Source: Micrasema longulum
Taxonomy: Eukaryota > Arthropoda > Insecta > Trichoptera > Brachycentridae
Assembly: GCA_022494885.1 (NCBI GenBank)
Contig: JAGVSM010000194.1
Coordinates: forward strand, 227,428-291,427
Reading direction: 5' to 3'
DNA: 64,000 nucleotides
Positions 31,100 through 43,654 of the stretch are shown here, in pieces (positions within the stretch are counted from its first letter, which is position 1; every line of letters starts with the position of its first letter). The notes beneath the pieces are model-generated. The model saw only the letters and a program-made list of their open reading frames with translations. It made no database searches and was not told the origin of the DNA. A program made the position numbers and the translations under genes.

Positions 31100-32740
31100 T
31101 TGTACTATATCTAACTCCTGGATACTGTATTATATAGAATTAGTATAATAATGTTGACAAAATCATTGATAAGTGAAGAAGGGAAAAGAGGAAATTTAAT
31201 GGGATTAGATGGGAATGGAAAAGGAAAACAAAATATAAGTAAAAGGTGTCAACAAATAAAGAAGAAAGTAAAATTTTATGATATACCAAGTACATAAATT
31301 ACGGGAAAAACGTATTTTTTCATTTTATGACAACGTAATACATAAGTGTATTATATTCAAACACCGTTTAAAGTGGCACATCCAAAAACGACCCATGCTT
31401 ATGAACAAACAAACAAACGTTCAAAAGTGTTTAGTATATTAACATGTTGTTTTAATTTTTATTGACAGCATCCTTTTCATCAGAAAAATGGCTGACAGCT
31501 GATGGCAAACAATTCTAAGAACACGTGCCAAATGTGTTTGTTGTTTTTTTTGCAATCACAATAATGTTCGAACAATAAAACAATGGTTTTGTTTAACTTG
31601 TAAATGCAAAATATGTTTTGTTTTTGTTGATGTCATGCACCTTTTTGTTTTGTATTCGTCAGGGCTTAAAATTGTCGAAATTTCAACCTCAAACAAAATA
31701 CAGTATAAATTATAACTTTAAATGCTTCAAAGATTGTCGGCGGTTGAGAAATGGAAAATGTTAAGAACGTATAACTTTTTTTTTGTTCTATCAAATTTAA
31801 ATTGAATTACAATAGTAAGGGTCTCGGATCAAAAATATATACAATTTTACCTTGATATTGTGTTTTTTTTTGTTGATAAATTACAATTTGACTGCAAAAA
31901 AACTGTCAGAAAATGGAAATCAACTTATGAAATACAGAGAAAAAACCTTAGACATTAGAATTGTAGTCCGCAACACTCGCACTTCAGAAAAAACGGATTT
32001 GTATTAAAATCATAGTAAAATATAATTTAAACACATTGGAATTTCACTTTTGCTGAATTGCAAATGTACATCTAATTAAGTTCAAAAAAAATTTCTGCTG
32101 TTGTTGATTTTATACTTAATTGAAATTATTTCCCTAATAGACACAGCCAACGCAGTGCTTTAGAATATATTAAAATTTTACTTATAAATTATATTAGTTA
32201 ATTTTGTTGATTTAAAACCTATTTTGACACCAGTTGGCTATTCAAAAATATTCTTAATATAAGACAAATCCATATTGGATTCTATTCCTTGAGAGTTTTA
32301 ACATGATTAAAATATTACATCAAAGACGAAGTACATTTTTATTTCTCCTTATTTTACCCCAAAAGTTAGATAGTTTTATTTTATTTCTCCATAGCATTTT
32401 CCGTCAATTTTCCTAAAAAAGGAAATTACACTTTTTTCAAACCTAATTTTTTTCCCAATTGTTATTTGATAATAAATTTGCAAGCTGCTAGATTTTGGGT
32501 CTTACTCATAAACTTAGTATAGTGGGAAAATACGGATGGGAATACCATCCTTATTATAGTTGTAGAATAAGGATATTATCTTATTTCATCACTATGCCTA
32601 GGCGTAACTTTATACTTGGTTTATAAGTAAGGCCCAACGTTATCTGTCAACTTCGATAACTGCTTTTTTTGTAATATTGCAAAGTAATTACCTCCATTCT
32701 TATATACGAGCAACTAATCGTGCGCATAAAATTATTTTAT
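31100..32740. other. A+T-rich DNA, nothing recognised
   Basis: No long frame and no recognised repeat in 1.6 kb. Confidence 0.5.
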
Positions 32741-32749
32741 TATTAATTA

Positions 32750-32955
32750 TATATATGTACGCAAAAGTATGTGCATTAGTGTATGCGTATATCTTCATGT
32801 GTGTATGTATGTGTATATATATATGCATGTTCATGTGTGTATATGTGTGTATGTATGTATGTATGTATGTATATATTTTGTTTTTTTATCCATATGGATG
32901 TGTGTGTGTATGTATTTGTATGTATGTTGTATGTGTATATTTATATGCATTTTTA
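32750..32955. repeat. TATG/TGTG microsatellite
   Basis: Long imperfect TATG/TGTG tract, including GTATGTATGTATGTATG at 32851-32867. It explains the overlapping Cys/Val/Tyr-rich frames on the plus strand and the His/Ile/Thr frame on the minus strand. Confidence 0.9.
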
Positions 32956-33595
32956 TTTCTTTTTTAATTTTTTTATATTTACTTACTATTTTTTCTTCTT
33001 CTCTTCCTTCCCTATTTTCCCATCCCACTTCTTTTCGCCCCTAGCAAACTGTACGTTTTGTTTTTTTATATTTTTGTTCCTATACGAAACCCATAATTGG
33101 TCTTGTTATTTGTTGTTATGCTTTATATATTGTTTATTACTATGACTGTGTAGGTTTCAAAAAAAAAATGTATATAATAAAAGCATTAAACATACCGCAC
33201 ACCCAATGTTGGACTATTTCAACTCAAAAACTTCTATCCCGAGATAATTACTTTTTTTTTTGCAAATAAAAAAAACAGTCAAATTAAAAGTTTTAATTAC
33301 ATAGTAATAAAATGTATTGAAACGTTGTTTATTATGTATGGTAGTTTTAAACTATTCTGCCGTGTAGAGCGTAAACCGCCGCTACTCACATTTTGCTGTT
33401 TTTAAGTTAATTATTTAGTCGTAATCAGCACTTAATTAGCCAAAAGCGTATCCAACTCTTTTTACGCTACAACTGGAAAATTCTAAATTAAATACCTACC
33501 CAAGCAGTAGTAACATATATTTTGTAGCCGATAAATGATTAAAATATGAACTAAAATGTTGTTTTAAAAAATAATATTTTCAGCTTGTTGAATAT
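32956..33595. other. T-rich then A+T-rich DNA
   Basis: A pyrimidine-rich tract (32945-33100), then unassigned sequence up to the RTE. Part of 33300-33600 could be RTE 5' UTR, but no second 5' end exists in the window to show the boundary. Confidence 0.4.
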
Positions 33596-33620
33596 TTTTA
33601 TTTATAAAAATATAACCGCG

Positions 33621-36600
33621 ATGAGGCTCGCAACCCATCAGGTCGCTTCTCTCGGGGGGGGCGCAAAGAGGAGGAATTCTCAGGAATGTAGAATTGCCAC
33701 TTGGAATGTAAGAGGACGTATGACTGATAAGATGAATGAACTGTGTGATATAATGAAGAATAAATGTATAGATTTATTGTGTGTCTCTGAGACTTGGAAG
33801 AAAGGGAGTGGTTCGATGGAGCACGGTGATACTCTGGTTCTCTGGTCCGGTCTCCCTGAGACGGACAGAGCTTGCCGGGGTGTTGCTGCGTTTCTATCGC
33901 CAAGAATGATAGAGGGCATGAATGAATATGAATTTGTAAGTGAGAGACTCATGTTTGTCAGATTTAAGGTCGGACTGACAAGATTGCTTGTTATCATAGG
34001 ATACGCTCCTGTCAACTCCGACTGTGAATCTGAGAAGGACGAGTTTTGGACGAGTCTAATGAATGTGATGAATGGGAAAAAAGATAGCGAAAGGATAGTT
34101 TTGGCTGGAGATCTTAATGGTTGGGTGGGAACTAGGAGAGATGGGCTGGAGTCAGCTCTAGGTATGTTTGGGGATGCAAGAGTGAACGACAATGGGAAAA
34201 GACTGCTAGAGGTATGCCTGGAATGGAACCTTTTTGTATCAAATACATTTTTCGAACATAAAGGAATCCACCAATACACATGGGAGAGAGGAAATGAAAG
34301 GTCGATTATCGATTATGTCATCATTGACTCTAGATTGAAGCTTGTAACTGTCGACACACGTGTGTACAGAGGGGCCGAGATGGAATCAGACCATTTTTTA
34401 GTGGTCTCAAGGGTGATTCTGTTTAAGGGATGGCGGTCCCAAACAAACAAAGTTCAGGCTCTTTCTAGAGTCAAAGTTGAAAAACTGCAAAATGCTGACA
34501 TAAAAGATAATTTTGAAAGATCTGTGAGTCACAGACTGAACGAAAAAGATGTAGAATGTATGGGTATAAACGATATGTGGGAGTGTTTGAAAATAAGTAT
34601 GTGCGAGGCGGCGGAAGAAGTGTGCGGTGTGACAACGCTAGGGAGAAAGAAAGGTGATGCGTGGTGGGACGACGAAGTCAAAAAACTCGTTAAAGAAAAG
34701 AAGGATGCGTGGATAAATTTGCTTGCTGTAAAAAAGAATACAATTGAATATGAATCGGCTAAACGCGTGTATGGTGAAAGTAAGAAAAAGGTTAAGCAGG
34801 GTGTATGTGAACGGAAGAAAAAATTGAAGGATGAAGAAGGAATGAAAATGACACACAATTTCCATGAAAACATTAAAGTTTTCTGGAAAGCTGTGAAAAA
34901 CTCCAGGAGTAGCAGTGAAAGCGGAGGCATGACAGTTGTTAAAGATAAGGATGGAAAAATGGTGACTAGTGAGAGTGGAATAAAAGAGAGATGGAAGGAA
35001 TACTTTGAGGAAGTTTATGAATCGCACACTGGTAACTCGGGCGGTGCCGATGTATCGACATTATCCGAGGTGTGTCTGAACGCAAATGATGAGGTAAGTC
35101 AGATTAGTATGAAAGAAATTATCAGCGTTGTCAAATGTATGCGGAATGGTAAAGCGCAAGGGTATGACTGTATTGCAGCAGAGTTTATTAAGTCGGGTGG
35201 CAAATTAATTCTCACATAGCTACATAAACTTTTTAACTTGTGTCTCAAGGAGGAAAGGACTCCACCTGATTGGAGGAGGGCAGTTGTTATGCCGTTATAC
35301 AGGGGAAAGGGTTCTAAGGTGGAGTGTGGGAATTACAGAGCTATCAGTCTTCTGAGCGCTGTCGGCAAAATGTATGGAAGAATACTGATAGAAAGAGTAA
35401 GAAACGTGACCAAGGAGAAAGTATGGGATGTACAGAGTGGATTTATGAATGGTAGAGGATGTATGGATCAAATATTTGCATTACGCAATATGACAGAAAA
35501 GTTTTTGGCGAAAAACCAGAAGCTTTTTTGCGCTTTTGTTGATTTGCAAAAAGCATTTGATCGAGTTGATAGGAAAAAATTATGGATGGTTCTATCGGAG
35601 TATGGAGTGAGTGACAACCTTGTCCGCGCTATTGCTTCCTTGTACAAAGATAGTGTAGCGTGTGTAAGGGTAAATGGGTCATTAACTTCCTGGTTTGACA
35701 TCCCTAAAGGAGTCAAACAGGGATGTGTAATGTCACCGTGGTTATTCAACATATACATGGATAAATGTATGAGAGAATTGAAAAGTATGGATGTGGGAGC
35801 GAAAATGAGTAATCTTACTGTCAGTTGCCTTCTGTACGCCGATGACGCAGTCCTCCTAGCTGACAGCGAAGAGGAACTGCAATCCTTGGTTACAAAGGTT
35901 TACGAAGTGTGCAAGGAGAGTGATTTGCTAATGAATGTGCAAAAGTCGAACGTCATGGTCTTTGAAAGAAATGTAACTATGACTGAATGTAAGATTGTAG
36001 TAAATGGAGATAGTTTGAAACAGGTCGAAGAATTTGTATATCTGGGTAGTATGTTTACTAGAGATGGAAATATGGACAAGGATATTGAAAGGAGGGTTAG
36101 TGCCGGTAACAGAGTTAATGGTGCCTTAAAGTCTGTCGTAGCAAATAAGTGTCTATCGCAAGAGGCTAAATTAGCAGTTCATAATGGAGTTCTGGTACCA
36201 ACCCTAATGTATGGAAGCGAAGCATGGAGTTGGAAAAAAAGGGACGAAAGTAGACTGAATGCTGTTGAAATGCGATCCCTCAGGCGAATGTGCGGAAAAA
36301 CAATGTATGATAGGTGCCCTAATGTCGAAATTAGAGCAGAATGCAAGGCTGAGTTAAGCATTATCGACAAAATTAAGAAAGGTCTTTTGCGATGGTTCGG
36401 TCATGTGGAGCGAATGAATGATGAAAGAACGGCTAAAAGATTTATGATGCGAATGTGTCTGGTTGTAGAAGTCGAGGAAGGCCGAGAAAGACATGGCATG
36501 ATCAAGTACAACAAATTCTTGAAAGTGGTCATGTGAAAAGTCGGAATAATCGACGTGCGTGCATGAGAAGATGTATGAATGTGAAGGAAGCAAAGGAAGT

Positions 36601-36664
36601 GTGCCAGGACAGAGTGGTGTGGCGTTCTATCCTCTCTGCCTACCCCTCTGGGGAAATGGCGTGA
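33621..36664 (+). pseudogene. RTE endonuclease-reverse transcriptase ORF, two lesions
   Basis: The polyprotein nicks target DNA and copies the element RNA onto it. The start at 33621 is preferred over 33585 because homology-like sequence begins there. Endonuclease: RIATWNVRG, LCVSETWKKG, LAGDLNGWVG, IIDYVIIDSRL and ESDHFLVV keep the Asn, Glu, Asp/Asn and Asp-His catalytic positions. Reverse transcriptase: VVMPLYRGKGSKVECGNYRA, FVDLQKAFDRVD (motif A), GVKQGCVMSPWLFNIYMD (motif B), LLYADDAVLLAD with the catalytic pair at 35834-35845, then YLGSMFTRDG. C-terminus: MYGSEAWSWKKRDE, LLRWFGHVERMNDERTAKR, then after a shift SRGRPRKTWHDQV and VVWRSILSAYPSGEMA. Lesions: a TAG at 35217-35219 (upstream and downstream parts are in the same frame; CAG>TAG is plausible) and a one-base loss at about 36441, after which translation resumes in frame 2. 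Otherwise uninterrupted over roughly 1010 codons. Confidence 0.9.
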
Positions 36665-36690
36665 TGGTTAGTTAGTTAGTTAGTTACGCC
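36665..36690 (+). repeat. RTE 3' tail (GTTA)n
   Basis: GTTAGTTAGTTAGTTA directly after the ORF stop. Compare (GTA)n behind the copy at 26100 and (GTTT)n behind the copies at 43970 and 60745. Confidence 0.85.
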
Positions 36691-39600
36691 ACGTGTTTTT
36701 TTAATCTTTTTACTATATAATTTGATAAAGAAGCTATATTTCAAAAATAAAAAATGTGTGAGTTAATTCAAACTCCTTATTCTCACAAGAAGTATCTAAG
36801 CAACAAACCTTATAATATATATCAATTTAGGCTGATATAATTACTAAGTCATTTAATGTGACTTTTATTGCCGTATCGAGTTTTAATGCTGCATTTTGAC
36901 TAGTTTTGGGCAACTTTTTGTCTGCAGTAATGCTGCGAATTAAAAAAAATAAAAAAATATATGATTTAAAGGACATACTATTTTCTCACAATTAATCGTT
37001 ATCATCATAGACTTATGATCAAATTTTGTAATTAATTTTGAAATTTTTAATTTCATCATGGCGATTAACCTTTTATTAATTTTCATTTTATTTGTTATAT
37101 TGTTTTCTTTGCTTTTTACAACAGGTATACATAAGTTACAAACACAAAAAAAATCCCCAAAAACATAACCTGTGTGTGGGTAAACATTTTATTTTAAATT
37201 TAAATAAAGATTGCTGGAAGAAAAAAGTTTTTGGGGTTTTTCTCGATTAAGTTACGCCGGTTTATGGATGTGCCCGGCGGTATAGTTTGAGTATAATTTG
37301 AAAAAAATGAGAATACTTTTTGAATGTTTTTTTAGACTTTCGATACAGTTTTTAAAATTTTCTTTCATTGAAAGCGCGATGTATTTTTGGTAATGTTCAT
37401 ATTTTTTTACTACTAATTATTTCACTAGTATTTTGAATAAAATAAATTGCTTCTTAATAAAAAGCCCACTTTTGTGCATTGTGCTAATAATAAATTTTGG
37501 ACAAAAAAACTATAAATTGTATTATGTCCATGGACAGTTATTTAGGTTTTTACAACAGACAGTTGGATCTCCATATTATTAAAGAATAACGCATGCGAGA
37601 CACTTAAAAAGGATCGCGTTACTTATCACGTTTTATCCACGGTGATTAATCCATAGAAATAATTTCCTATAGCTCGATTACCAGCTAAAGCTATAAATCA
37701 ACCTTTTGTCGTCAGACTCACAAAGGCAGCAAACATTTGTCAAGTCAAGGTATATTTCTATAGTCCATCTATATTAATGATCAGAGATTCGTCCACGTAC
37801 AGTTTAGAACAGATCCGCATTTGAGATTGTATATAATTAGTAATCTTTTAAAATTTTAAATACTCCGTTAAACACAACACAATAGTTATGGCCATGAAAA
37901 TCTAATCATGATGCACAAGTGAAAATTTGATTTAAAATTTATGAAAAGTACTAACATATGAATATAAGCAAAGAATATTTTACAATACGGTGATATTTGT
38001 ATATAATATTATTAATTCTAAAAAACCACAGAATTTCAGAAAAAAAAATACCAAATGATTGTGATTAAAATACTGAAGAAAATGTTTAAATCAGACCATT
38101 TAGAAAAAACGCAGACACGAAATTAAATTTTAAGAAAGAAAGTTGAAAAATATTATGATATGGGAAAAAACATTAATGAAACGAAAAAACGAAAACGATT
38201 TTTTTTTTAAAATTCAAACGGAAAGTTATCAAATATGTGTTTAACAACTTATAAATAATACATACCATGTACATTGTTATTATAAGGGCACATGTAAGAA
38301 TATGTTAATGTGTGCCCTATTTCAATATTTAATAAAAACCTTTTTAAAAATATATACGAGTACTTTCACTAACAAATTAGAAAAGTAAAAAAATCATTGG
38401 ATCATTGTTTTTTTTACGTTTTTTTCTTTGTTTATATAAAAAAAATTCAAATATTATGTCTTAAAAACAGTGAAATTTTTTATTATGATTTATTCTTTTT
38501 AAACGACATCTTAAAACAATTATTTTTAATTGAAAATACGTAGATACTAGTAAATACGAGTATAAACAAAATATACATGAGTATGTAACATGGCCTTTAT
38601 AACTATAGGAAGTTAACAAAATTATCTTTGGTTGTCTGGAAAGTATATTTTTTAATGTTTCAGCATTTCCTGTGTGGAAAAACACTTTCAATTCAAAGTA
38701 AAATAACATTTTCTGTATAAAATATTCAATACGCATTTTTTTATGAAACTGATCGACCAAGATAGGTAAAATTTTCATACAAATTTACATACGAGTATTT
38801 CCCTGCATAAAATTGCATTTTAGGTACTGAATATTAGAAAACATGTTTTTTATTTCTACTTCGACATTTATCTTTTATGAATTAATAAAGGAAATGGTCC
38901 GTGCATTTGCGAGGTACAATATTAGTCATATGCAATTAAATAATATACTGTTATCATTATAATTGTGTTAATTCTAGGTGGGCTCATACATATAAATTAT
39001 TTTCGTTATCAAATTAAATATTTGCCTTCTGAAATACGCTCCTGTCAACATGCTGAGGTTTTATGGCACCATTATTTAGGAGATATTCAGTCGGTGTTCC
39101 TTTTTGATAAGTCGACAGTAGACATGTGTGTATTGTTTGGATTGTGTTACTCAGGCTCAGTTGACACCCCTTGTCAAAGTTAGATGCAGGAGTCATCAAC
39201 CAAAGCTCGATCATTAATCGTAAAAAAAAATGTACGCAATTAGGTCCTTTAAACCGAATGATTTTATTTGTGAATGAAAGTGCGCGCTTATTCCCGGGCC
39301 GCATTACAATTATTTATTTTTTGATCAATCTATTTGGCTATCAAAGATCATAAAAAAATAATGTGCTTTGTAGGTAAGTCAGGATATTTTTTTCTCTGCT
39401 ACATTGTAACAACAATAATTATGTATTATATCGTTTTTACATTAGTAAAAAATAGATTGGTTAACATAAAACCTTAAATTAATTCGTAAATAAATAACAC
39501 AGGGCTTTAACAACCCCTACAATAAAATAAATATTTTATTAAGACATAAGAGCTTCGTATAAAATTCCAGGTATATTCAGGGCTTATGATATTTTATTAA

Positions 39601-40440
39601 CTGGTTTTATACTTACTAATATTTCTTCAATTATTTTATCTGTTGATTGTGTGAAGAGTTAAATCTTAATTTATGTGGATGATATTTATCTTATAAAATT
39701 ATTTTACCTTCTACAATAATATAATTGATAAAGATTAACACGCAAATCTGACATAATATATCTCCGAAATATTTTTTTTTTATGGCATTTCTAGTTTCCG
39801 TTGAAAAAATTATCATACAACGTTTGGGTTTTTTATTTTAATTTCCATATCATAATATATTTTGTACGTGTTGTGTCCCTCCGAACTCAAATCTTGATTA
39901 GAGCTTAGAGAAAATCAAGATAAAGTATTGGTATTTTGACGCTCATAAATATAAAGATACATTAGCAGTTTAATATTATTTTTATAATATTATTACCCGT
40001 TTTAATATTCTTGTAACTTTATTATGCATTCCTGGAACGGAATTTCAATTTTCGGAAGAGTGAAATAAAAAAATGCCGCGATGAGAAGGTATTGCATAAC
40101 TGAGAACTCATCAGATAAGCGAGACTTATAAGTTATGAGTTATAACTAACTCAGGCGAAGTGGGACCAGATAGATATAAGGCAGACATAAATTATTTTAA
40201 TCTTACCTGGTTCTTATAGCAAAACCGGTAGCCGTGTCTCGGGTTCCTGACAGTGTTGAGAGTTGAGACTTTGAGACCTACTCAGCAATGTATTAAATAT
40301 CATTATAATACTTATCTTGAACAATTTATACAATCTCACTCCCACATAATAATGATGGCGATAATATTGTATTTGATCGGTCGGATGGGTAGTGGGTAGT
40401 GCAATACTTAAATAGCTATATTACAGTTGTTTTACATATT
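36691..40440. other. A+T-rich DNA, nothing recognised
   Basis: About 3.7 kb without recognised repeats. Short open stretches (38461-38778 minus, 39014-39304 minus, 38965-39183 plus) give peptides without known motifs; the last two overlap on opposite strands. 39240-39305 is slightly G+C-richer (GCGCGCTTATTCCCGGGCCG). Confidence 0.5.
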
Positions 40441-40545
40441 AATTTATTTACCATCGGGCATTGTCCAATACCTATACGGAAAACTCGAAAAAAAAATTAA
40501 CAAAAAAAAAATTGCCAATGAATTGGCACACTTAATGCACGGTGA
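40440..40545 (-). mobile_element. Possible LINE 3' UTR scrap
   Basis: TTATTTACCATCGGGCATTG and TTGCCAATGAATTGGCA resemble, in texture, the LINE 3' ends at 7365 and 42830 and the stretch at 1205. Weak. Confidence 0.3.
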
Positions 40546-41050
40546 AATTAAGTGGAGTTTATAGCAATGGGTGGAGTGATATTTATTTTCTTATTTCGTT
40601 TTAAAAAAATCGGCGGATACATTTCAGTAAAAACCCTGCAAAATAGAATCAAGTGGACATTCACCTGCCTTGTAATGTACTGATACGTGCGTTGGAATGA
40701 CATTAAATAATGAAAAATATTAAAAATAAACAATTAAGTATTTTCACATATCGGTAATAACGTTGAAATTATGAATAATATTTAAAGTGGATTTTCACGA
40801 TTCTAATGATATAACCATCACAAAGCATTAAAAATAAGGGTAAATTGGTATTTTTTGGGTTTAAAAAAGAGCTCGTGCAAACGGCAAATCAGTTGGCGTC
40901 ACGTCACTATGACGTCTCACGTCACGCCCGCCGACTTTTTTTATTTATTTTTTTATCACGTACAAGTATGGCGCGAAGATGTCTTATTTTTTTTAAGAGA
41001 AAAAACATTTCAATTTATTGCAAAACCAATAATTTTTTGACGGTTTTGAG

Positions 41051-41639
41051 TAGGAATGTAACGATACATAATTTTGCCGATACGATACCGATACCGATAG
41101 TTAGAGTAAATAATCGGCGATACCGATATCGGTGGCTGAGTAGAAATATAAAAAAAAACAAATAAATAGTGAATAATTGTCTTTATTCTGCATAAAAGTA
41201 ACCTATATTTATTAGAGGCTGAACCTTGAGAAGGTTGTAAACCAAAATGTTAAATGAAAATTCGATGAAAACATTTATTTGTATGGAATAATCATGAATA
41301 TTATCAAGCAATCAAAGCGCTAATTAAGAAAGTGATTATCATTCAATTACACAAAGTGGTAAAGTAAACCGATACACAAGATAAAGTCAGTAATTAAAGT
41401 TAAGTTTTGGTAGATTTTTGTTAAGAAAACAAAGTTTGTTCAAATTATTAGCTGACAATCTGTTACAAAAATCATTTTGTATGAGACCTGCAGTTGAAAC
41501 TCAACTGAACTCAGTTGATAAGACAAGTATTATAGCTTTTAAAACTCTTAATATCGGCTGTATATAATCGGCAATGCCGATATATCAGCCTGCCGATTAC
41601 ATCGGCCGATATATCGGTATCGGAATCGTTACATCCCTA
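41051..41639. mobile_element. hAT-type MITE with perfect 8-bp target duplication
   Basis: The ends are TAGGAATGTAACGAT at the left and ATCGTTACATCCCTA at the right, an inverted repeat. Both are continued by CGATA/TATCG-rich subterminal repeats (CCGATACCGATAG; GGCCGATATATCGGTATCGG). The flanks are GTTTTGAG at 41043-41050 and GTTTTGAG at 41640-41647, an exact 8-bp duplication as hAT transposases make. The 589-bp interior has no long frame. Subterminal GCCGAT/ATCGGC arrays may be transposase binding sites. Confidence 0.92.
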
Positions 41640-42084
41640 GTTTTGAGTATTATCGATTTAACCCATTTAACTGTAAGATGAAATATGTATTTTTTTAAAT
41701 AAAATAACTGTGTGAAGTTAGGTATATACATATTTATTTTCTTTTCGTTTTTCAAAAAAAATTATAATAAATTTTGTTTTGCGTATGCGGAAGAATTTAT
41801 TTTTGCGTTTAAATTTAAATAATCAGTGAAATGCAGCAACGAGAAAATGTAAACATTTTATATGTATGTAACACGAAACCTCATACTTACTGTACACTTC
41901 TTACTTACATAATCTATAGATTTTAATAATTAATTCTAAAGATATCTTAACACCTGTCAGACTTTACTAAATCCTTTAAGGGTCAAATTCAGTACACACT
42001 TTTCTTAAAAATTTAAAGAAATTTAAAATTTTGTCGGTAATGTACAGTAAAGCTCCAGTACTTAATTAAGAATAGCTTATTTTG

Positions 42085-42205
42085 CCTTCGGCAATAAACA
42101 TTTATTTACCTAAGTTGATTTCAGTGCACCAATGACCATGTTCCCAGAACTCACCCTCCCCTCAATACCAGCCATTTCCAATGCCTTTTTCATATAAACG
42201 ACCGT
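42085..42205 (-). mobile_element. RTE reverse transcriptase-region fragment
   Basis: TTTGCCTTCGGCAATAAACA, then GATTTCAGTGCACCAATGAC and CTCACCCTCCCCTCAATACC match 61248-61330 in the RTE copy at 60745. Both correspond to about 36050-36200 of the RTE, read backwards. Confidence 0.65.
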
Positions 42206-42239
42206 TTTTTATTTATTTTAATAATCTCGTTTCTAGTCT

Positions 42240-42535
42240 TCTTGAACGGAGTAAAGTTCTCAATTATGGGCAATGTCGGAGCGCATTCGCCGCGTCGTAA
42301 AGAGCGGTGTAATTATGCGTCAACTATAAATCTGTCGTCATTTGCATTCCGTCCGACATCACTGATTGGCCGGTGAATGATTTGTGATGTCGCTTGACGA
42401 GCGGCTGCCTCTAGATATTCCTGTATCGCAAATGTCAATCTCGTGTCTACCGTTCCTATGTCGGATCTCGGATCGTCAGACGTCGGCCGAGTACCGCCAG
42501 TGTCCGACGTTTTCCGATTTTTAAAATCCAATCAT
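42240..42535. promoter_or_regulatory. G+C/CpG-rich island
   Basis: A strong compositional break: GGAGCGCATTCGCCGCGTCG, GTCCGACATCACTGATTGGC, GTCGCTTGACGAGCGGC, TCGGATCTCGGATCG and CGTCGGCCGAGTACCGCC. On the minus strand 42313-42531 is open and reads SDTGGTRPTSDD, RSDIGTVDTRL and RPISDVGRN. The internal repetition is weak and I recognise no protein family. It may be a conserved non-coding element, a G+C-rich repeat, or an exon fragment; I cannot choose. Confidence 0.3.
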
Positions 42536-42825
42536 TGCTACCTTAGCTGGAAAAATAAATGGTAAGGAAATTAACAATTATTTTTTTGCAACAATTCGCG
42601 GACCAACTTTGAAATGTACTTTCCTATACTTAGGTGTGGAAATGAATTAGAACAAATGTTCGATATCTTCAATACAAATTCTGTTCATGAATTAAAACGA
42701 CTTCTCACTCGTTATTTTTTAGAAAAATAATGGAGTTATTTTTAAATATATTATTAAATTTAACTTTGTTTCCTGGAATACGTGATTTTTTATTTCTTCA
42801 TTTAACATGTTAGACATAATTTTAA
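42536..42825. other. A+T-rich DNA, nothing recognised
   Basis: No supported feature. Confidence 0.4.
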
Positions 42826-42827
42826 AT

Positions 42828-42890
42828 TGTACATTGGTCGATTTATTGCCAAATGGCAACTTCTTCCAACCAACTGATGATGATTATTTC
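42828..42890 (-). mobile_element. LINE 3' UTR fragment
   Basis: TTGTACATTGGTCGATTTATTG, then CCAAATGGCAACTTCTTCCA matches 7365-7412. Only this block is left. Confidence 0.5.
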
Positions 42891-43239
42891 ACTAAATAGA
42901 GTGTTATATTTATATTGAGTACGTAAGATTTTATCAAAGTTATTGCTATCTTTTATTTAGAAATGTTATGTTTCTTTTTAACTTTTTGTTTTTTGTATTA
43001 TATGTTAACTAAATTGTTTTGTTTTAATTATTCTATTATTTCATACCACGTATTACATGATTATTGTGCACTGCTGTGATTATTTCTGTAAATTTTTTTT
43101 TTTTTTAAGGTTCTTTAAACCGTTGATGTATAAATAAATAAATAAATAATTTTATATTGATGGAAACTTTAGTCCATATAAATAAAAAAAGGAGTTTCTC
43201 GATAAAATAAAACAAAAAAAACTGGCTTTTTCAGTGAAA

Positions 43240-43425
43240 TATAAATAAATGACTTGTAATTGGCTAGTTTCAGAAGTCACTTTACAGTCTGTGTAATTCA
43301 CTATTTGGCCTAATGTTTGCTATTTATTTAACTATTTTTGTTTTATTCTTCCACCTAAACGTTTAATGTAGTTGAGATTCATCTTACTAAATTATTTCCT
43401 CTGCTCGACAAGGCCTGAAATCACT
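43240..43425 (+). mobile_element. MITE family A, diverged copy
   Basis: TGACTTGTAATTGGCTAGTTT, CACTTTACAGTCTGTGTAAT and GAGATTCATCTTACTAAATT follow the family A order. Confidence 0.55.
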
Positions 43426-43654
43426 ATTTAGGATTCGTAGGAACTGGAATGAGATATTTTGTATTTTAACACCAACTATTATGTGATTAGCAAAATTTCA
43501 TAATAAATATTATTGTTGATTTCAAATGAATAATAATATGGAAAATCTATTTATTAGAATAAGTGTTGGAAGACCCAAGCTCAGGTATTGATAGTGTTGA
43601 GAATATAAACACATTTTTGGTCATCAAGAACTAGAAGAAGATAGATGGATAAAA

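Larger units (their letters stand above)
33600..36690 (+). mobile_element. RTE-type non-LTR retrotransposon, nearly complete
   Basis: One ORF with apurinic-type endonuclease and reverse transcriptase. The 3' UTR is almost absent and the tail is a short microsatellite. The stop TGA at 36662-36664 is directly followed by TGG and about four GTTA units, to roughly 36686. RTE-clade elements typically have a single ORF, a tiny 3' UTR and a simple-repeat tail. Minus-strand relics of the same or sister families occur at 10735, 18805, 26100, 42085, 43970 and 60745. The exact 5' end is not visible; no target duplication was confirmed. Confidence 0.85.

Noticed and set aside
34529..35027. Long minus-strand frames within the RTE
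   Set aside because: Antisense shadows of the endonuclease-reverse transcriptase ORF.
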